From: Qipengyuania flavescens
GTDB lineage: Bacteria > Pseudomonadota > Alphaproteobacteria > Sphingomonadales > Sphingomonadaceae
Direction: 5' to 3'
NCBI RefSeq assembly: GCF_029688735.1
Contig: NZ_JARULD010000003.1
Coordinates: forward strand, 226,945-290,944
Length of the DNA stretch: 64,000 nucleotides
This document shows, in pieces, positions 6,867 through 15,335 of this stretch (positions are counted from its first letter, which is position 1; each line of letters starts with the position of its first letter). Below the pieces are notes generated by a model. It was not told the DNA's origin. It saw only the letters and a program-made list of their open reading frames with translations, and did not search any database. The translations under genes were made by a program, and so were the position numbers.

Positions 6867-7763
6867 ATGCATGACCTGCAACTGACATTTGCGACCGCCA
6901 AGGGCGAGAACGCCTGGGAGAGCGACCTGCGGCGCCTGTTCGAGGCGGGCAGTCTCGACGACATCCACGCCATCCTCCAACCGGCGATCGAGCAGCTCGA
7001 AAGCGAATTCGGGCGCATGTGCCTGCGTACGACGCCCGAAGTCGTTACCATCGCCGGATGGCCGGAACTGGTCGACGCCATTCAGGACCACGAGGGCGAT
7101 ACGATCACCGGCGTCACGCTGGCGGTGGCAAACGAGGCTGACCGGGCGTTCGAGAAGGGGCAGCTCCATCACCCGTTCATGATGCTCGGCCTCTACACGG
7201 ACGGGGCCTTCGGCTTCAGCACGGCGCGCGAGGCGGACCTGTTTGCCCAGATGCAGGCGGAAGACGGCCCCGCCTGGGCCGGATATGACGAGGACATCGA
7301 AGTCTATCTCGACATCGACGGACTGGACGAGCTCAACACGGCACTGCTGCATCACAAGCAGCGCCACTTCTTCCGCGATGGTGCGCCCGAAGATGCGCCA
7401 TTGCGCTATGTCGAATATGTGCTCGGCTGCTGGTGGCGCGCGCTTCTGTTCCAGCAGGCGGTTGCCAGCGAATGCACCATCCACGGCCTGCCAGGCGGTA
7501 TTCCGGTGCTCGCCGGAACGGTGGAGATGCGGCCTGAAATCGTGATGGTCCACGGCATAGGTGCGCGGACGGTCGAGCCGCGGCGCAAGACCGAGGCGAG
7601 CGAATGCGCCCCGATCCTCGCCGCCGACTTCATTCAGGTTCGATCCGTCGAGGAAGAAAGGGAGCCGACCGGCTCGGACCTGCGCCGCCGCGTCCTCGAA
7701 ACCGGCCAAGAGGAAGAGGAAGAGCCCAAGCGCGGGCTGCTTTCGCGCATCTTCGGCCGCTGA
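6867..7763 (+). CDS. Conserved hypothetical cytosolic protein
   Basis: 298 residues without signal peptide or membrane helix. I do not recognise a domain. The body is acidic and rich in Trp, His and Phe. The C-terminus holds a Glu run (EEEEE) followed by a basic amphipathic tail (KRGLLSRIFGR), a pattern that could touch the membrane or a partner. The start ATG overlaps a GTG just before it; GAGAGACGAG is a weak ribosome site. Divergent from the preceding gene. Codon use is normal for the region. Confidence 0.7.
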   Translation: MHDLQLTFATAKGENAWESDLRRLFEAGSLDDIHAILQPAIEQLESEFGRMCLRTTPEVVTIAGWPELVDAIQDHEGDTITGVTLAVANEADRAFEKGQLHHPFMMLGLYTDGAFGFSTAREADLFAQMQAEDGPAWAGYDEDIEVYLDIDGLDELNTALLHHKQRHFFRDGAPEDAPLRYVEYVLGCWWRALLFQQAVASECTIHGLPGGIPVLAGTVEMRPEIVMVHGIGARTVEPRRKTEASECAPILAADFIQVRSVEEEREPTGSDLRRRVLETGQEEEEEPKRGLLSRIFGR

Positions 7764-7847
7764 CGCGCAGACCCTGCCGCTGGACGGCACGTAATCCCTC
7801 GCTAGTCTTCGCGCCTACCACGTCGGTAGATTGGGAAAAGCGATACC

Positions 7848-8768
7848 ATGCCCAGCCTGCGAGCACGCCTCGTCAATCTTGCCTTGCCGCTCCTCGGCAT
7901 CAAGCGGTTCTTTTCCGAACCGGACAAGCTCAAGGACCGCATCGCGGCCTTACGGCGCAAGCCGACGGTCATGCCGCGCGCTGCGCTTCGCAAGCAATTC
8001 GATATAGTCGAGGACGACAGCCCAGGATACAAGGTCATTACGATGACGCCGCTGGACGGCGATCCTGCTGGCGGCCCACACCTGCTCTACCTGCATGGCG
8101 GCGGCTATGTGATGGATATTGCCGCTGTGCACTGGGACAGCATTGCGCAGCTCTGCCGCGATCTCGGCGCGTCGGCCACGGTCCCGCTCTATCCGTTCGC
8201 GCCCGAACACAAGGCAACCGAAGTGCTGGATGCCATGCGAGCGCTCTACGACGATGTCGCCGCGAAACACGGCGCGGCAGCGCTGACCGTGATGGGCGAC
8301 AGCGCAGGTGGCGGCATGGCTCTGGCGCTGGCGCAGATGATCCGGGAGGACGGCGGCGAATTGCCCGGCTCGCTCGTCCTTTTCTCGCCTTGGCTGGATG
8401 TGACAGCGAACGCGCCGGGGCAGCGCGATATCGAGTCGCGCGACAGGATGTTGGCGGTCGCGGGCCTTGAGGCATGCGGCGCGATGTATAGGGGTGAACT
8501 TGCGCCGGACGACCCCAAGGTCAGCCCCTTGTTCGGACCGCTAAAAGGACTTCCTCCAATGGCGATCTTTTCGGGTACGAGCGACATCCTGCTGGTCGAT
8601 GGTCGCCGTCTCAACGACAAGCTCACGGCGCTCGGCTCTCGCTCGCATGTCTATTGCGAGTATCCGGGGATGTTTCATGTCTGGATGTTGTTTCCGGTGC
8701 CTGAGGGACGGCAGGCGCTCGACGAGACGGCAGACTTTATTCGCCAGCACGCAAGGGTTTCCGTATGA
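7848..8768 (+). CDS. Alpha/beta hydrolase, hormone-sensitive lipase family
   Basis: 306 residues. The oxyanion motif YLHGGGYV is near residue 82-89, the nucleophile elbow GDSAGGGMALAL near 146-157, the acid within ILLVDGRRLND and the catalytic His in GMFHVWMLF near the C-terminus. This is the HSL/AcrR carboxylesterase arrangement (Pfam Abhydrolase_3), which acts on short to medium acyl esters. There is no signal peptide, so it is cytosolic. The stop overlaps the next start as ATGA, so the lipoprotein gene downstream is translationally coupled. Confidence 0.85.
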   Translation: MPSLRARLVNLALPLLGIKRFFSEPDKLKDRIAALRRKPTVMPRAALRKQFDIVEDDSPGYKVITMTPLDGDPAGGPHLLYLHGGGYVMDIAAVHWDSIAQLCRDLGASATVPLYPFAPEHKATEVLDAMRALYDDVAAKHGAAALTVMGDSAGGGMALALAQMIREDGGELPGSLVLFSPWLDVTANAPGQRDIESRDRMLAVAGLEACGAMYRGELAPDDPKVSPLFGPLKGLPPMAIFSGTSDILLVDGRRLNDKLTALGSRSHVYCEYPGMFHVWMLFPVPEGRQALDETADFIRQHARVSV

Positions 8769-9184
8769 GAACTGCATTGGTCGCCTGCACGATCGCCGCA
8801 CTCCTAACCGGCTGTCAGGCAGGGGAAGAGACTGCGCGCAGCGAAGCCTTCGACGCTATCGCCGCCGATGACATCGTGCGCTTCACCGGTACGGAGCCTT
8901 TCTGGAACGGTTCGATCGAAGGCGGTACCGCATCCTATGCGACGCCAGAAAATCCGGACGGAACGCGCTTTGCGGTCGAACGCTTTTCCGGGCTCAATGG
9001 CGCGGGCTACAGCGGCACACTGGATGGCGCGACTTTCGACCTCACCATCACGCCCGGCACCTGTTCCGACGGCATGAGCGACCGCAGCTACCCCTACACC
9101 GCCACCCTGTTGGTCGGCGACGAAATGCGCGAAGGTTGTGCATGGACCGATCGGCAGCCTTTCTCCGGACCTGCAGTGCCGTGA
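8765..9184 (+). CDS. COG3650-type lipoprotein
   Basis: 139 residues. A short signal peptide ends in a lipobox (LLTGC, Cys 17). The mature part carries the signatures FTGTEPFWNGSIEGG and TPGTCSDGMSDRSYPYTATL, with Cys pairs, as in the COG3650 family of uncharacterised envelope proteins distantly like META/HslJ domains. Probable location is the periplasmic face of a membrane. Overlaps the hydrolase gene by 4 bases. The molecular role is unknown. Confidence 0.8.
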   Translation: MRTALVACTIAALLTGCQAGEETARSEAFDAIAADDIVRFTGTEPFWNGSIEGGTASYATPENPDGTRFAVERFSGLNGAGYSGTLDGATFDLTITPGTCSDGMSDRSYPYTATLLVGDEMREGCAWTDRQPFSGPAVP

Positions 9185-9212
9185 GCGCGTTGGCCGGGCG
9201 GAGACACTTTGA

Positions 9213-9668
9213 ATGATGCGCACCGTACCATCGCTTCCCCGCCTGCTCGGCCTTGCCGGCCTCTTGCCGCAGCTCGCCTGCGTGCTCGCTTTGTATTTCG
9301 GGCCGGAAGAGTGGCGCTACGCCGCCCAGGCGATCGCCTTCGGCTATGCCGCGCTGATCTTCAGTTTCCTCGGCGGTATGTGGTGGGGCATTGCGGCCAT
9401 GGCCCCGGCGGCGGAGAACCGGCGCTCGCTCGGCTGGGTCTGGGTGGCGGCGGTCGTTCCAAGCCTGATAGCGCTCGTCGCCTATCTGCCATGGGTGTTC
9501 GGCCAGACCTGGCCCGAGCCGTCGCTCATCATGCTGGGGAGCGGCATTCTCATGAGCCTCGCCGTCGATGCGAAGCTGCGCCCGCTGGCGCCCGCCTGGT
9601 GGTTGTCGCTCAGGGTGCCGCTCTCGGTCGGGCTCGGTCTCGCTACGGTCGCTGCGGCGCTTGCCTAG
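9213..9668 (+). CDS. DUF3429 membrane protein
   Basis: 151 residues with five hydrophobic segments. The family signature is visible as LGLAGLLPQLAC followed by IAFGYAALIFSFLGGMWWGIA. DUF3429 proteins are uncharacterised inner membrane proteins common in proteobacteria. It is third in line after the hydrolase and lipoprotein genes, 28 bases away, and converges with the next gene, with a 4-base overlap of stops. Confidence 0.8.
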   Translation: MMRTVPSLPRLLGLAGLLPQLACVLALYFGPEEWRYAAQAIAFGYAALIFSFLGGMWWGIAAMAPAAENRRSLGWVWVAAVVPSLIALVAYLPWVFGQTWPEPSLIMLGSGILMSLAVDAKLRPLAPAWWLSLRVPLSVGLGLATVAAALA

Positions 9669-10000
9669 CGCTCGACGCCTGCACGCTCGAGCTCGGGTCC
9701 GAGACGTCCCGTCAGCCACAGCCACCACATGCGAAAATCGGCTCCAAGGCTCCAGAGCGGGTAGGTAAAGGTCGCAGGCCGGTTCTTCTCATGCGCGAAA
9801 TGCGCGATCCATGCGAAGAAGTAGCCTGCGACCGGCATGGCTGCGAGCAGCCACCAGTTCGCGGTCACCAAAGCTACGATGGCCAGCGCCACGACTAGCG
9901 ACGTGCCGATATAGTGCAGGGCGCGCGTGCCGGGGCGCGAATGCTCGCGCAGGTAGAACGGCCAGAAATCGGCGAAGCTGGTGTATTGCTTCTCAGCCAT
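9665..10000 (-). CDS. Mpo1-like (DUF962) membrane protein
   Basis: 111 residues. It starts with SFADFWPFYLREHSRPGTRALHYIGT, two central hydrophobic helices, and then FAWIAHFAHEKNRPATFTYP, which carry the conserved histidines of the DUF962/YGL010w family. The yeast member Mpo1 is an iron-dependent dioxygenase in alpha-oxidation of 2-hydroxy fatty acids; whether this bacterial protein acts the same way is unknown. It lies 12 bases downstream of the S41 peptidase gene on the same strand. Confidence 0.8.
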   Translation of the reverse strand: MAEKQYTSFADFWPFYLREHSRPGTRALHYIGTSLVVALAIVALVTANWWLLAAMPVAGYFFAWIAHFAHEKNRPATFTYPLWSLGADFRMWWLWLTGRLGPELERAGVER

Positions 10001-10012
10001 GCACGCTCCGGA

Positions 10013-11440
10013 TCAGAAGAGCCCCGGGATACGCAGCTGCGCAGCGCTCGGCTCGCTCGGCATCATCAGTTCGCGCTCCGGCAGGCGGGCCTGCACGGTG
10101 CCGTCCTTGCTGGCCGCGCCGATCGCAGTGCAACTGCGCCCGGCGAGGAAGTCCAGCGCCGCGGAAATCGACGCCTCGCGCGGATCGCCGAGCGGAACGA
10201 GGAAATCGTCTGCCGCCGCGCAGGTGCGCGGCATGACGGAGGCGAGGCCATCGTAATAGCCCCCGTTGTCGTCGCGGTTGACCGAGCGGAAGGCGACCAC
10301 GCGCAGGCGGTCGTCGCAGGCAGAACGATCACGGGCGATCTGGCCGACGGGCTTGCCGAAGGTGTCGCTGCCGACGAGGGCGATATTCTGGCCGAGATAG
10401 GGAATGAACGCATTCGGCAGAAGTTCGCTAGCCGATGCCGTGGCGTTCGTACCGATCACTGCGATCTTCATTGCGGAAATCGCCTGGGGTTGAGAACTGA
10501 AATTGTAGGTTTCGTTGTTCTCGCTCTTGGAAGGCCTGAAGATAGTCGTCGAAAATTCCTGTCCGACCTTGTCCGCCGCCAGCAGGTCGCCGAGCAGTTC
10601 TGCTACCGATACGAGCCCGCCACCGTTGTAGCGAAAATCGAGAATGACCTGCTCGATACCCTGCGACCGGAATTGGGAGAAAGCCTCGCGCAACTGGCGC
10701 GAGGCGTCGTCGACGATGAAGGTCCGCAGATTTATGTAACCGACCTTGGTCCCGCCGTTGTCCAGGATCAGCGAGCCGTAGCGATCGGACAGCGGATCGA
10801 GGCTGTATTCCTCCTTCGCTACAGAGACCGTGCTTTCCGTGCCGTCTGGCTGGCGAATACGCAATTCGCGGGTGACCCCGGGTTCGCTCGGGCCAAGGGC
10901 GTTGCTAACCGCGCCTGCGGGATTACCCGGATTGGCCGCCATGATGCCAGCCACGGTCTGCCCACCGATCGCGAGAATTTCTGTCCCCCGGTCGATCCCC
11001 TCGGCAAAGGCAGGGGCGTTTTCGAAAGCTTCCACCACGAACACTCGCCGCGCCTGCGTGTCATAGCTCAGGCGAATCCCAAAACCTGCGTTGGAGCCGT
11101 TTTGGATGAGATCGTTCTCTTCTTCGATCGAGGTGATGTAAGTGAAGAAGCGATCACGGTTCTGCGCGCGGGCGGGTGCCACAAGAGCGTTGATGTAGGA
11201 CTGGACGCCGTCGTAATTCGCCTTCGATACGGAGGTGTCGAGCAGATTCGGGAACAGGTACCACTCGTTCAGCTGGGCGAGGACCCAATCCTGGCGTTGG
11301 CTCAAGGAGCACTGATTCGTGCTGCCTCCGCCGATCGCTCCGCCGCCGCTACCGCTGGTGCTTCCGCTGCTCCCGCCTCCGCCGCAAGCTGCGAGCGAGA
11401 AGGCCAGGGTGGCGCTTAGAATGGTGCGACCCATTGACAT
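10013..11440 (-). CDS. S41 family C-terminal-processing peptidase, lipoprotein
   Basis: 475 residues. A lipobox (LAAC, Cys 19) is followed by a Gly/Ser linker. A PDZ-like segment sits around 115-210 (GFGIRLSYD, GTEILAIGGQ), then the tail-specific protease core (YINLRTF, VILDFRYNGGG). The likely catalytic dyad is Ser338 in TASASELL and Lys363 in FGKPVG, 25 residues apart as in Prc/CtpA. The protein should act in the periplasm, tethered to a membrane. The ATG at 11440 follows GGAGA; the longer frame has no support. Confidence 0.85.
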   Translation of the reverse strand: MSMGRTILSATLAFSLAACGGGGSSGSTSGSGGGAIGGGSTNQCSLSQRQDWVLAQLNEWYLFPNLLDTSVSKANYDGVQSYINALVAPARAQNRDRFFTYITSIEEENDLIQNGSNAGFGIRLSYDTQARRVFVVEAFENAPAFAEGIDRGTEILAIGGQTVAGIMAANPGNPAGAVSNALGPSEPGVTRELRIRQPDGTESTVSVAKEEYSLDPLSDRYGSLILDNGGTKVGYINLRTFIVDDASRQLREAFSQFRSQGIEQVILDFRYNGGGLVSVAELLGDLLAADKVGQEFSTTIFRPSKSENNETYNFSSQPQAISAMKIAVIGTNATASASELLPNAFIPYLGQNIALVGSDTFGKPVGQIARDRSACDDRLRVVAFRSVNRDDNGGYYDGLASVMPRTCAAADDFLVPLGDPREASISAALDFLAGRSCTAIGAASKDGTVQARLPERELMMPSEPSAAQLRIPGLF

Positions 11441-11673
11441 GTCTTGTCTCCAAATTCCTGCGGTCCCGATCGACGGACCCCGTGTTTCCGGCATGGGGGA
11501 TTAATCCGGGCTGATCAAGGAGGTAGCGAAAGGGTAGCGGAAATAGCGAAATTCGGTTTTTACGGGGGGAAAACGGTGCAAATTCCTCCACCGCACATGG
11601 TTTTCCTCCCGTCCCTGTGCCTTACTCTCCCATCGAATGGCGCGCGCAGTGTGCGCCGGGCATAGGAGCATTC

Positions 11674-12258
11674 ATGTCGAGCGGCGTACCGGGTTGGATT
11701 CAACAGGCGATCGGTGGAGGGGAGGTGCCGCATGCACCTACCCTGGCGAAGGTAGCCGACGAGAAGGCTCTGGGTCGCTCCGGCTTCGCGTTGGCGAGCG
11801 ACGCTTTCCGCCATGGTGGCGAGCTCGATCCCTCTTTCACCGCGATCGAAGAGGACGCCGTCGCGCCGCCGCTCGAATGGACCGCGCCGCCGCCGGGTAC
11901 GCAGGAACTGGTGCTGGTCGCCGAAGATATCGATACGGGCCAGGTGCATTGGACGGTTTGGGGGCTGCCCGGCCAGAAGGGAAAGCTGCTCGAAGGCGAG
12001 GTCCCCCCGCGCACCGGCAAGAACGCTCACGGCAATTCCGAATGGCTCCTGCCCGACCCGCCGCTTGGCGAAGAGCACCGTTACCTGTTTCAGCTTTTCG
12101 CCGTCGATCTCCCGCTCACATTGATGCCGGGTGCGACGCATGAGGAACTCGTCCGCAATCTGGACGGACACGTGACCGCCGCCGCGGTCCTCACTGCCCG
12201 GTTCGAAGGCCATCAGGTCGAAGAACTGGACCTCGAGGATCTCGACGACGATGATTGA
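11674..12258 (+). CDS. PEBP family protein (YbhB/YbcL type)
   Basis: 194 residues of the phosphatidylethanolamine-binding / Raf-kinase-inhibitor-like family. The ligand pocket signatures are present: PPLEWTAPPPGTQELVLVAEDID, then VHWTVWGLPG and a late EHRYLFQLFAVD. There is no signal peptide, so it is cytosolic. The bacterial role is not settled. TAGGAG precedes the ATG. The acidic tail (LEDLDDDD) is unusual. The SWIB gene follows by 25 bases and is probably in the same transcript. Confidence 0.85.
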   Translation: MSSGVPGWIQQAIGGGEVPHAPTLAKVADEKALGRSGFALASDAFRHGGELDPSFTAIEEDAVAPPLEWTAPPPGTQELVLVAEDIDTGQVHWTVWGLPGQKGKLLEGEVPPRTGKNAHGNSEWLLPDPPLGEEHRYLFQLFAVDLPLTLMPGATHEELVRNLDGHVTAAAVLTARFEGHQVEELDLEDLDDDD

Positions 12259-12283
12259 AGCGTAGCCAAGGAAAGGAATTATC

Positions 12284-12535
12284 ATGGCTGGCAAGAACAA
12301 CGCATTGCAGAAACCGGTTAACCTGACGCCGGAACTGGAAAACGTGGTCGGCAAGGGTCCCATGACCCGCGCCCAGGTCACGTCGAAGGTGTGGGATCAC
12401 ATCAAGGCGAACAACCTGCAAGATTCCAAGGACAAGCGCATGATCAACCCCGACGACAAGCTCGGCGCGGTGATCGGCAAGGAACAGATCTCCATGTTCA
12501 AGATGACGGGCGCCGTCTCGAAGCACATGAGCTGA
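12284..12535 (+). CDS. SWIB/MDM2 domain protein
   Basis: 83 residues comprising a single SWIB domain (MTRAQVTSKVWDHIKANNLQ, then INPDDKLGAVIGKEQISMFKM). The domain is known from eukaryotic chromatin remodellers, MDM2 and from chlamydial topoisomerase; standalone copies occur in many alphaproteobacteria, possibly as nucleoid-associated proteins. A strong AAGGAAAGG ribosome site precedes the ATG. Lies directly after the PEBP gene and converges with the DoxX gene. Confidence 0.9.
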   Translation: MAGKNNALQKPVNLTPELENVVGKGPMTRAQVTSKVWDHIKANNLQDSKDKRMINPDDKLGAVIGKEQISMFKMTGAVSKHMS

Positions 12536-12541
12536 TCCTGC

Positions 12542-12943
12542 TCAGGACCGGCGGCGGAACGGCCAGTCCGTTACGCCGCCGGACCACAGCGTGAGCCAGA
12601 TGACGAGCGGCTGCGCGAACATTCTCGGTATGTGATAGCCGAGCCCCAACCCGCCATCGGGGCGCGCCATGTCGAGCGCGAAGTGATTGATATTCGCCGG
12701 AAACACGCACACTGCATAAAGCGCGAGACCGCTCGCGCCCGCTCGCCTGAGAGGCATCGATACGCCCTGCAATAGCACGGCCGCGCCCAGTAGTTCGGCG
12801 ATGCCGGTCCAGAACACGACGGCTTCGGCCATGGGTACCCAAAGTGGCATGATCGTGAGAAACGGTTCCGGCCGAGCGAGGTGCAGGTAGCCGGCGACCG
12901 CATAGAATATCGCCAGCAATAGTCTGACACCCAGCCGGATCAT
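12542..12943 (-). CDS. DoxX-like family membrane protein
   Basis: 133 residues with four membrane helices. The order RLLLAIFYAVAGYLHLARP, WTGIAELLGAAVLL, and a third helix with VFPANINHFALD fits the DoxX / MauE-like group. Such proteins are often tied to redox or thiol homeostasis, but function here is unproven. The start ATG overlaps the stop of the DUF3253 gene by 4 bases, making it the last gene of a three-gene operon. Confidence 0.8.
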   Translation of the reverse strand: MIRLGVRLLLAIFYAVAGYLHLARPEPFLTIMPLWVPMAEAVVFWTGIAELLGAAVLLQGVSMPLRRAGASGLALYAVCVFPANINHFALDMARPDGGLGLGYHIPRMFAQPLVIWLTLWSGGVTDWPFRRRS

Positions 12944-13176
12944 CGGCTGGGCCTGCCAATACGGTATGGACCTTTACGCCGTGGCATCGGCTTGCCCTGC
13001 CAACTGAGTAGGACTTCGCCGCGGATGACCAACGTATCGGTCGCACAATGCACCGCGCTCATCTCCGCCCGCCAAGCATCGGGCGCTAGACGGCGGGCCA
13101 CCTCGCTGGGGCATATCGTCGCGCCCTCGGCGCGTTGACCGAGCATCTCCAGAATTGTTGCTTCGAGGTCGGTCAA
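12940..13176 (-). CDS. DUF3253 protein with a coupled TTG start
   Basis: 78 residues. The family pattern is clear: LEATILEMLGQRAEGATICP, SEVARRLAPDAWRAEM, TDTLVIRGEVLLSWQGKPM and KGPYRIGRP. DUF3253 resembles a small winged-helix domain; its function is unknown. No ATG or GTG lies close upstream in frame. The natural start is a TTG at 13176 that overlaps the TGA of the DUF427 gene as TTGA. A 127-residue alternative starting inside the DUF427 gene is unlikely. It overlaps DoxX downstream. Confidence 0.75.
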   Translation of the reverse strand: MTDLEATILEMLGQRAEGATICPSEVARRLAPDAWRAEMSAVHCATDTLVIRGEVLLSWQGKPMPRRKGPYRIGRPSR

Positions 13177-13466
13177 ACCTCGACCACTTCTACGCCGTTC
13201 CAGAAAGCGATGTGGCCTCTGATATGGGCGGCGTCGGGCTTCGGTTCGGGATAGTACCATGCGGCGTCGGGATTGATCGCGCCGCCAGCATTTATCGAAT
13301 GGTACTGAGCCGTGCCTTTCCACGGGCAGGTGGTGGTCTTGTCGCTGGTCGTCAGAACGCCGCGCGCCACATCCTTGGCCGGGAAATAATGATTACCCTC
13401 GACGACGACCGTGTCGTCGCTTCTTGCCAGCGTCTCGCCGTTCCACCGTGCTTCTATCGTCATCAT
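13173..13466 (-). CDS. DUF427 domain protein
   Basis: 97 residues of the DUF427 (COG2343) family: IEARWNGETLARSDDTVVVE, NHYFPAKDV, TTCPWKGTAQYHSI and NPDAAWYYPEPK. The fold is a small beta barrel related to PUA-like/b-barrel proteins; the conserved Cys-Pro-Trp and His suggest ligand binding, but no activity is established. The two adjacent ATGs at 13466 and 13463 are equivalent; AAAAGG lies upstream. First gene of DUF427-DUF3253-DoxX, divergent from the dipeptidase. Confidence 0.85.
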   Translation of the reverse strand: MMTIEARWNGETLARSDDTVVVEGNHYFPAKDVARGVLTTSDKTTTCPWKGTAQYHSINAGGAINPDAAWYYPEPKPDAAHIRGHIAFWNGVEVVEV

Positions 13467-13530
13467 TCGCGCCTTTTCTTGCTGTCTGTCTTTGCTAGGA
13501 CAGCCCACGACATCGCAAGGGGTTCCATTT

Positions 13531-14799
13531 ATGCGCACACTCGCTCTCGCCGCCACGTTGCTCATCACGACCAGCCCGCTCGCCGCACAGGACCGGGCGG
13601 AGCAAACCGCTGCAGCCGCGCTCGAAGCGGCGCCGGTGTGGGATGGCCATAACGACGTGCCGATCCAGCTTCGCGGCAGGTTCGATAACCGCATCAACGA
13701 TTTCGATTTCGCCGACACGCTCGATACCGCGACCGGGGATCGGGCTGCGATGCACACCGACCTTGCGCGCCTGCGCACGGGCAAGGTCGGCGCGCAGTGG
13801 TGGTCGGTCTATGTCAGCGCCGGCCTGCCGGAACCCGAGGCCGTGCAGGCGACGATCGAGCAGATCGACGTGACCAAGCGGTTGATCGCGCGCTATCCCG
13901 ATGCGCTGCAACTTGCGCTGACTGCCGACGACGTCGAGCAGGCGATGGCGGCGGGCCGCGTGGCCTCGCTCCTCGGGATGGAAGGCGGGCACTCGATCGG
14001 GTCGAGCCTCGCCGTGCTGCGCCAGATGTACGATCTCGGCGCCCGCTATATGACGCTGACCCACGGCACCACGCTGAGCTGGGCCGACAGCGCGACCGAT
14101 GCGCCGCAGCATGGCGGATTGAACGCTTTCGGCATGGATGTCGTGCGCGAGATGAATCGCATCGGCATGCTGGTCGATCTCAGCCATGTCAGCGAAGAAG
14201 CGATGCACGATGCGCTCGACGTGGCCGGCGCACCGGTAATCTTCAGCCACTCCGGTGCACGGGCGATCAACGGCCATTTGCGCAACGTGCCGGATAGCGT
14301 GCTTGCCCGCCTGCCGCAGAATGGCGGTATTGTGATGGCGGTGGCACTGCCGTGGTTCCTGACCGAGGATTTGCGCCAGCATTCCGCCAATCGCGCGGCG
14401 GAGCAGGCACGGCTCGAGGCACTACTTCCTGGCCGGCCCGACGAAGTCGAAGCGCAGCTGGCAGTCTGGGATGCAGAGAACCGCGCGCCGGTTTCGACGA
14501 TTTCCGATATGGCCGACCATATCGACCACATTCGTGAAATGGCCGGGATCGACAACATCGGCATCGGTGGGGACTACGACGGCATGCCCAACGGCCCGGT
14601 CGGCATGGAAGACGTGACCGGCTATCCGGCGCTGTTCGTCGAACTGGCGCGGCGCGGCTATTCGCAGGAGGATCTGGAGAAGATTTCCTCGCGCAACATG
14701 ATGCGGGTTATGCGCGCGGCGGAGGCCTATGCGGCGGGCCAACGGAACGCTACGCCGATCGAATATGCTGTCGGGGTACCGCGCAACGGGGAGGACTGA
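13531..14799 (+). CDS. Membrane dipeptidase (M19 family), exported
   Basis: 422 residues. The signal peptide is cleaved about residue 20 (SPLAAQ). Zinc ligands of the renal dipeptidase family are visible: VWDGHND (His40, Asp42), the bridging Glu in LLGMEGGHSIG, and histidines in VDLSHVSEEAMHD and IFSHSGARAING, then GIGGDYDG. The family hydrolyses dipeptides, including D-amino acid dipeptides, in the periplasm. The ATG at 13531 follows AAGGGG and begins the signal peptide. Single gene, divergent from the DUF427 operon. Confidence 0.9.
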   Translation: MRTLALAATLLITTSPLAAQDRAEQTAAAALEAAPVWDGHNDVPIQLRGRFDNRINDFDFADTLDTATGDRAAMHTDLARLRTGKVGAQWWSVYVSAGLPEPEAVQATIEQIDVTKRLIARYPDALQLALTADDVEQAMAAGRVASLLGMEGGHSIGSSLAVLRQMYDLGARYMTLTHGTTLSWADSATDAPQHGGLNAFGMDVVREMNRIGMLVDLSHVSEEAMHDALDVAGAPVIFSHSGARAINGHLRNVPDSVLARLPQNGGIVMAVALPWFLTEDLRQHSANRAAEQARLEALLPGRPDEVEAQLAVWDAENRAPVSTISDMADHIDHIREMAGIDNIGIGGDYDGMPNGPVGMEDVTGYPALFVELARRGYSQEDLEKISSRNMMRVMRAAEAYAAGQRNATPIEYAVGVPRNGED

Positions 14800-14807
14800 A
14801 CCTCCCC
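14788..14807. terminator. Hairpin between convergent genes
   Basis: GGGGAGG and CCTCCCC pair over a 6-base loop, spanning the stop codon of the dipeptidase gene and lying 8 bases past the stop of the minus-strand DUF3140 gene. No T-run is present. Confidence 0.5.
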
Positions 14808-14814
14808 GGTCGGC

Positions 14815-15144
14815 TCACTTGCAGGGGTCGTGGCCCCAGTTCATCAGGCTGTAGCGCCAGTCGCTTTCTTCGATGTCGCCGGATGGCTTCTGCGCGGTGT
14901 GACGGTGCACATAGCCGACGACCTTCTGCATATGCTCGTACTGGCTGTCCGTCAGGTCGCCTTTCTTCGTCCGCTTGATCTCGACGATCCGGCGGCCCGA
15001 CCGGTGGCCGGTGCTTTCGCCGCTGTCATTGTCGCCGACCGATTTCGACTCCTCGGTTTCGAGCCATTCCTCGAGTTCCTTCGGCTGCATGTTCACGCAG
15101 TCGGTGAAGTCGGAATAGACCTCGTCCTTCTTGTGGTCGTCCAT
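14815..15144 (-). CDS. DUF3140 domain protein
   Basis: 109 residues. Signatures: YSDFTDCVNMQPKELEEWLE, then GRRIVEIKRTKKGDLTDSQY and the C-terminal KPSGDIEESDWRYSLMNWGH. DUF3140 proteins are small soluble proteins of unknown role, usually found next to DUF2945 and DUF3008 genes, as here. The ATG overlaps the TGA of the DUF3008 gene as TGATG, so translation is coupled. Last gene of the stress mini-operon. Confidence 0.85.
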   Translation of the reverse strand: MDDHKKDEVYSDFTDCVNMQPKELEEWLETEESKSVGDNDSGESTGHRSGRRIVEIKRTKKGDLTDSQYEHMQKVVGYVHRHTAQKPSGDIEESDWRYSLMNWGHDPCK

Positions 15145-15335
15145 CAATCGTCGTCTGCGGTGTCGGGCAGGTCGGAGCGGTCGGTCGACGCCATTTCGTC
15201 GAGCTCATCCTCGCTCATGCTCTCATACATATCCTTGGACGCGCCTTGCAGGTCCGACACCTTGGTCTCGCCGCGCTTGGCGGACAGGGCGGCTCCGGCA
15301 GCCTGCTGCTGCGCCTTGCTTTTTGCTTTCGGCAT
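15144..15335 (-). CDS. DUF3008 small protein
   Basis: 63 residues. The family pattern is KAKSKAQQQAAGAALSAKRG followed by LQGASKDMYESMSEDELDEMA. DUF3008 proteins are small, charged and uncharacterised, and are found with plant-associated and marine alphaproteobacteria. It overlaps DUF2945 upstream and DUF3140 downstream by one base each. Confidence 0.85.
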   Translation of the reverse strand: MPKAKSKAQQQAAGAALSAKRGETKVSDLQGASKDMYESMSEDELDEMASTDRSDLPDTADDD

